NCBI RefSeq assembly: GCF_018882365.1
Contig: NZ_JACVOP010000001.1
Span: 1,034,449-1,098,448, forward strand
Direction of reading: 5' to 3'
From: Polynucleobacter sp. 71A-WALBACH
GTDB lineage: Bacteria > Pseudomonadota > Gammaproteobacteria > Burkholderiales > Burkholderiaceae
Length of the DNA stretch: 64,000 bases
In this document: piece after piece, positions 62,004 to 64,000 of the stretch
Numbering within the stretch: position 1 is the first letter of the stretch
How the letters are laid out: each line of letters begins with the position of its first letter
Made by a program: the position numbers and the translations under genes
Notes under the pieces: model-generated
What the model saw: the letters and a program-made list of their open reading frames with translations, nothing else
What the model was told of the DNA's origin: nothing
Database searches by the model: none

Positions 62004-63629
62004 TTACGCTCTAAATTGAGAAGTGATGGGGTATCGCCAGTCACGCCCAAAGGCTCTGGTAGTCACGCGAACACCGGGAGGCGCTTGACGGCGCTTGTAC
62101 TCATTAAGCTTAATGAGGCGAGTCACTTTTTCTACGCTTTCGGGATCAAATCCAGCAGCAATAATTTGAGCGATGGATTGGTTTTGCTCCATATAACGCT
62201 CTACGATGCCATCCAATACCTCGTAGGATGGCAAGCTATCTTGATCGGTTTGATCAGGGCGCAATTCCGCGGAAGGCGCGCGTGTCAAAATCCGCTCCGG
62301 AATAATTGGGGCAATACTATTGCGATAAGCACACAAGCGATAGACCAAGGTCTTAGCAATATCCTTAATGACCGCAAAGCCGCCAGCCATATCTCCATAT
62401 AAGGTGCAGTATCCAACCGCCATTTCGCTCTTATTGCCTGTGGTTAAAACTAGGCGACCTGTTTTATTGGAGAGGGCCATGAGTAGGGTGCCACGCACCC
62501 GCGCCTGAATATTCTCTTCGGTAGCGTCGAGTTTCAATCCTTTGAATTGCTCGGCTAAGGCATGCTCAAGGGCGTCAACGGGTTCGCTAATTGGAATCTC
62601 ATCGTATTGCACGCCAAGATTCTGGGCCATTTCTCTCGCATCAATCCAGGAAATATCAGCGGTGTAACGTGAGGCCATCATGACGGTGCGCACTTTGTCT
62701 GCGCCCAAGGCATCCACTGCAATCGCCAGCACTAATGCAGAGTCAACACCTCCAGAGAGGCCAATAATGACACCCGGAAAGCGATTCTTCTGAACGTAGT
62801 CGCGCACACCCAAAACAAGCGCTTGGTAAGCTTGAGCCTCTACGCTGGAGGGAACCACCATGACGCCTGGATCTAAATCAGCAGATGGATTGACATTCAC
62901 AAAGCCAAGAGCAGTTTCAAACTGGGGCATGGTCATCATTACTTTGCCTGCACTGTTTAAAGCAAAAGATCCACCATCAAAGACAAGCTCATCTTGACCA
63001 CCTACTGCATTGACATACACCAATGGCATCTTACTTAAGGCAATCTGTTTGCGCAGTACATCAATGCGTAAAGATTCTTTTTGGAGGTGATAAGGCGATG
63101 CGTTGAGAACTAGAAGTACTTGAGCGCCAGCAGCATGAGCCTGTTTGGCGGGACCAGCATGCCAGGCATCTTCGCACAGAATCACTCCGTATTGAATGTC
63201 CGCATTTTCAAAGACACAGGCTTCCTTACCGGCCGTGAAATAACGGACCTCATCAAATACTTCATGATTAGGTAACTCTTGCTTGGCGTAACTAGCAATG
63301 ACTTTGCCATCACGAATGACGGAGGCGAAGTTTTGTAAACCAGCGGCAGTCTTCGTGGGGTGTCCAACTATGACTGTTAAACCCGGAAATTTTTGGAGCT
63401 CTTGCATTAAAAGGCTGAGCTCGCGATCAGCAGCCTCTATAAAAGCAGGGCGTAAGAGTAAATCTTCTGGAGGGTAGCCAGTGAGCGAGAGCTCTGGTGT
63501 GAGAAGGATTGTGGCGCCTTGTGCATATGCATCTGCAGCGGCTTGAGAGATGAGCTGCGCGTTGCCAGGCAAATCACCCAGAAGAGGGTTGATTTGCGCT
63601 AAGGCGATTTTTTGCGAGCTCACTCCCAA
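62004..63629 (-). CDS. nadE: Glutamine-dependent NAD+ synthase
   Basis: The 541-residue enzyme amidates deamido-NAD. It has an N-terminal nitrilase-type glutaminase domain (residues 1-265; TPELSLTGYPPEDLLLR with the catalytic Glu, and VILCEDAWH with the catalytic Cys) and a C-terminal NAD synthase domain with the PP-loop GLSGGVDSALVLAIAVDAL near residue 292. The frame starts at TTG 63629; a GTG two codons later is also possible, and no ATG lies near. It lies 20 bases after the pyrophosphatase gene, so they may be co-transcribed. Confidence 0.95.
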   Translation of the reverse strand: MGVSSQKIALAQINPLLGDLPGNAQLISQAAADAYAQGATILLTPELSLTGYPPEDLLLRPAFIEAADRELSLLMQELQKFPGLTVIVGHPTKTAAGLQNFASVIRDGKVIASYAKQELPNHEVFDEVRYFTAGKEACVFENADIQYGVILCEDAWHAGPAKQAHAAGAQVLLVLNASPYHLQKESLRIDVLRKQIALSKMPLVYVNAVGGQDELVFDGGSFALNSAGKVMMTMPQFETALGFVNVNPSADLDPGVMVVPSSVEAQAYQALVLGVRDYVQKNRFPGVIIGLSGGVDSALVLAIAVDALGADKVRTVMMASRYTADISWIDAREMAQNLGVQYDEIPISEPVDALEHALAEQFKGLKLDATEENIQARVRGTLLMALSNKTGRLVLTTGNKSEMAVGYCTLYGDMAGGFAVIKDIAKTLVYRLCAYRNSIAPIIPERILTRAPSAELRPDQTDQDSLPSYEVLDGIVERYMEQNQSIAQIIAAGFDPESVEKVTRLIKLNEYKRRQAPPGVRVTTRAFGRDWRYPITSQFRA

Positions 63630-63649
63630 TTTTAAATAAAGTTAAATGG

Positions 63650-64000
63650 TTATGTATTTTCTTTGTTATAGCGCTCGATACCTTCAAGAATCTCTTGATG
63701 TGCTTCAGCTACGCCAGCCCAACCCTTTACTTTTACCCATTTACCTTTTTCGAGATCTTTGTAGTGCTCGAAGAAATGTTGAATTTGGTTTAAGCGCAAT
63801 GGGTTGATGTCTTCTGGCTTTTGCCAGTGTGTATAGATCGGTAAAATTTTATCTTCTGGTACGGCGAGCAACTTCGCATCTTGACCCGCTTCATCTTCCA
63901 TCTGCAAGATACCGATTGCGCGGCAGCTAACTACAACACCTGGGATTAACGGAAAAGGAGTAATGACAAGAACGTCAACTGGGTCGCCATCGCCCGCAAT
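63650..64000 (-). CDS. ppa: Inorganic pyrophosphatase, 5' end outside window
   Basis: The frame runs in from the right edge and gives the last 116 residues of a family I inorganic pyrophosphatase. The signature GDGDPVDVLV with the three catalytic aspartates is at the very start, followed by RAIGILQMEDEAGQDAKLLAVPE and FFEHYKDLEKGKWVKVKGWAG. The enzyme splits pyrophosphate released by biosynthesis, including by NAD synthase encoded downstream. About 60 residues of the N-terminus are missing from the window. An ATG at 63907 is internal, not a start. Confidence 0.94.
   Translation of the reverse strand: MAGDGDPVDVLVITPFPLIPGVVVSCRAIGILQMEDEAGQDAKLLAVPEDKILPIYTHWQKPEDINPLRLNQIQHFFEHYKDLEKGKWVKVKGWAGVAEAHQEILEGIERYNKENT

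Overview
The window reads as ordinary chromosome of a free-living betaproteobacterium, most like Polynucleobacter or a close Burkholderiaceae relative. This is inferred from the moderate GC content, dense short-spaced operons, and the gene set: paired cyanophycin synthetases, a DUF3460-scpA-panC operon, Bug/Tct tricarboxylate-type transporters, a zapB-like/zapA/6S RNA locus and a Burkholderiaceae-type oxalate cluster. No insertion sequence, prophage, integron or CRISPR array was seen. Two genes are cut by the window ends: malonyl-CoA synthase on the left and inorganic pyrophosphatase on the right.

Layout. 1-2.5 kb: end of an AMP-forming ligase, a TauE/SafE permease, a probable 6S RNA, zapA and a ZapB-like gene. 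2.5-7.7 kb: a vitamin B12 uptake operon on the minus strand (TonB receptor, BtuF, BtuC, BtuD) headed by a clear cobalamin riboswitch. 7.7-15.9 kb: an oxalate cluster on the plus strand with a Crp/FNR-type regulator, a perfect FNR-like palindrome, oxalyl-CoA decarboxylase, two formyl-CoA transferases, a single-domain PAS protein, a stand-alone formyl-THF-hydrolase-like protein and a secreted lipase-like hydrolase. 15.9-33.4 kb: housekeeping (panC, scpA, DUF3460, metG, fdhD, dcd, an Orn/Lys/Arg decarboxylase, a TRAP permease pair without a binding protein, argH, hemC, hemD, ubiC, a RhlE-like helicase, an aldehyde dehydrogenase, msrA). 33.4-42 kb: pdxH, tcdA, an amino-acid permease with alanine dehydrogenase, a GDT1-family cation transporter, pepN and fbp.

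42-49.8 kb is a cyanophycin locus: cphA and a shorter cphA-like gene on the minus strand, and divergently an ABC exporter-like protein carrying a Cys4 cluster plus a DUF1854 protein. A tRNA-Thr(CGU) follows. 50-53.3 kb is a complete Tct transporter (tctC, tctB, tctA) with a consensus FNR-type box upstream. 53.4-58.2 kb is a compact five-gene set (DUF2946 protein, TonB receptor, BNR-repeat protein with Cys/His motifs, TlpA-like thioredoxin, PCu(A)C chaperone) that I read as a candidate copper acquisition and delivery system. 58.3-64 kb holds ilvD, a remnant of a FixJ-type response regulator with its centre missing, a RodZ-like protein, a PII protein, nadE and the end of ppa.

The best leads are the copper cluster with its odd BNR protein, the cyanophycin-linked ABC/DUF1854 pair, the formyl-THF-hydrolase-like protein in the oxalate cluster, two FNR-like operators, a 10-nt complementarity inside the cobalamin riboswitch leader, and the apparent fusion of the 6S RNA 3' arm to the start of the TauE gene.
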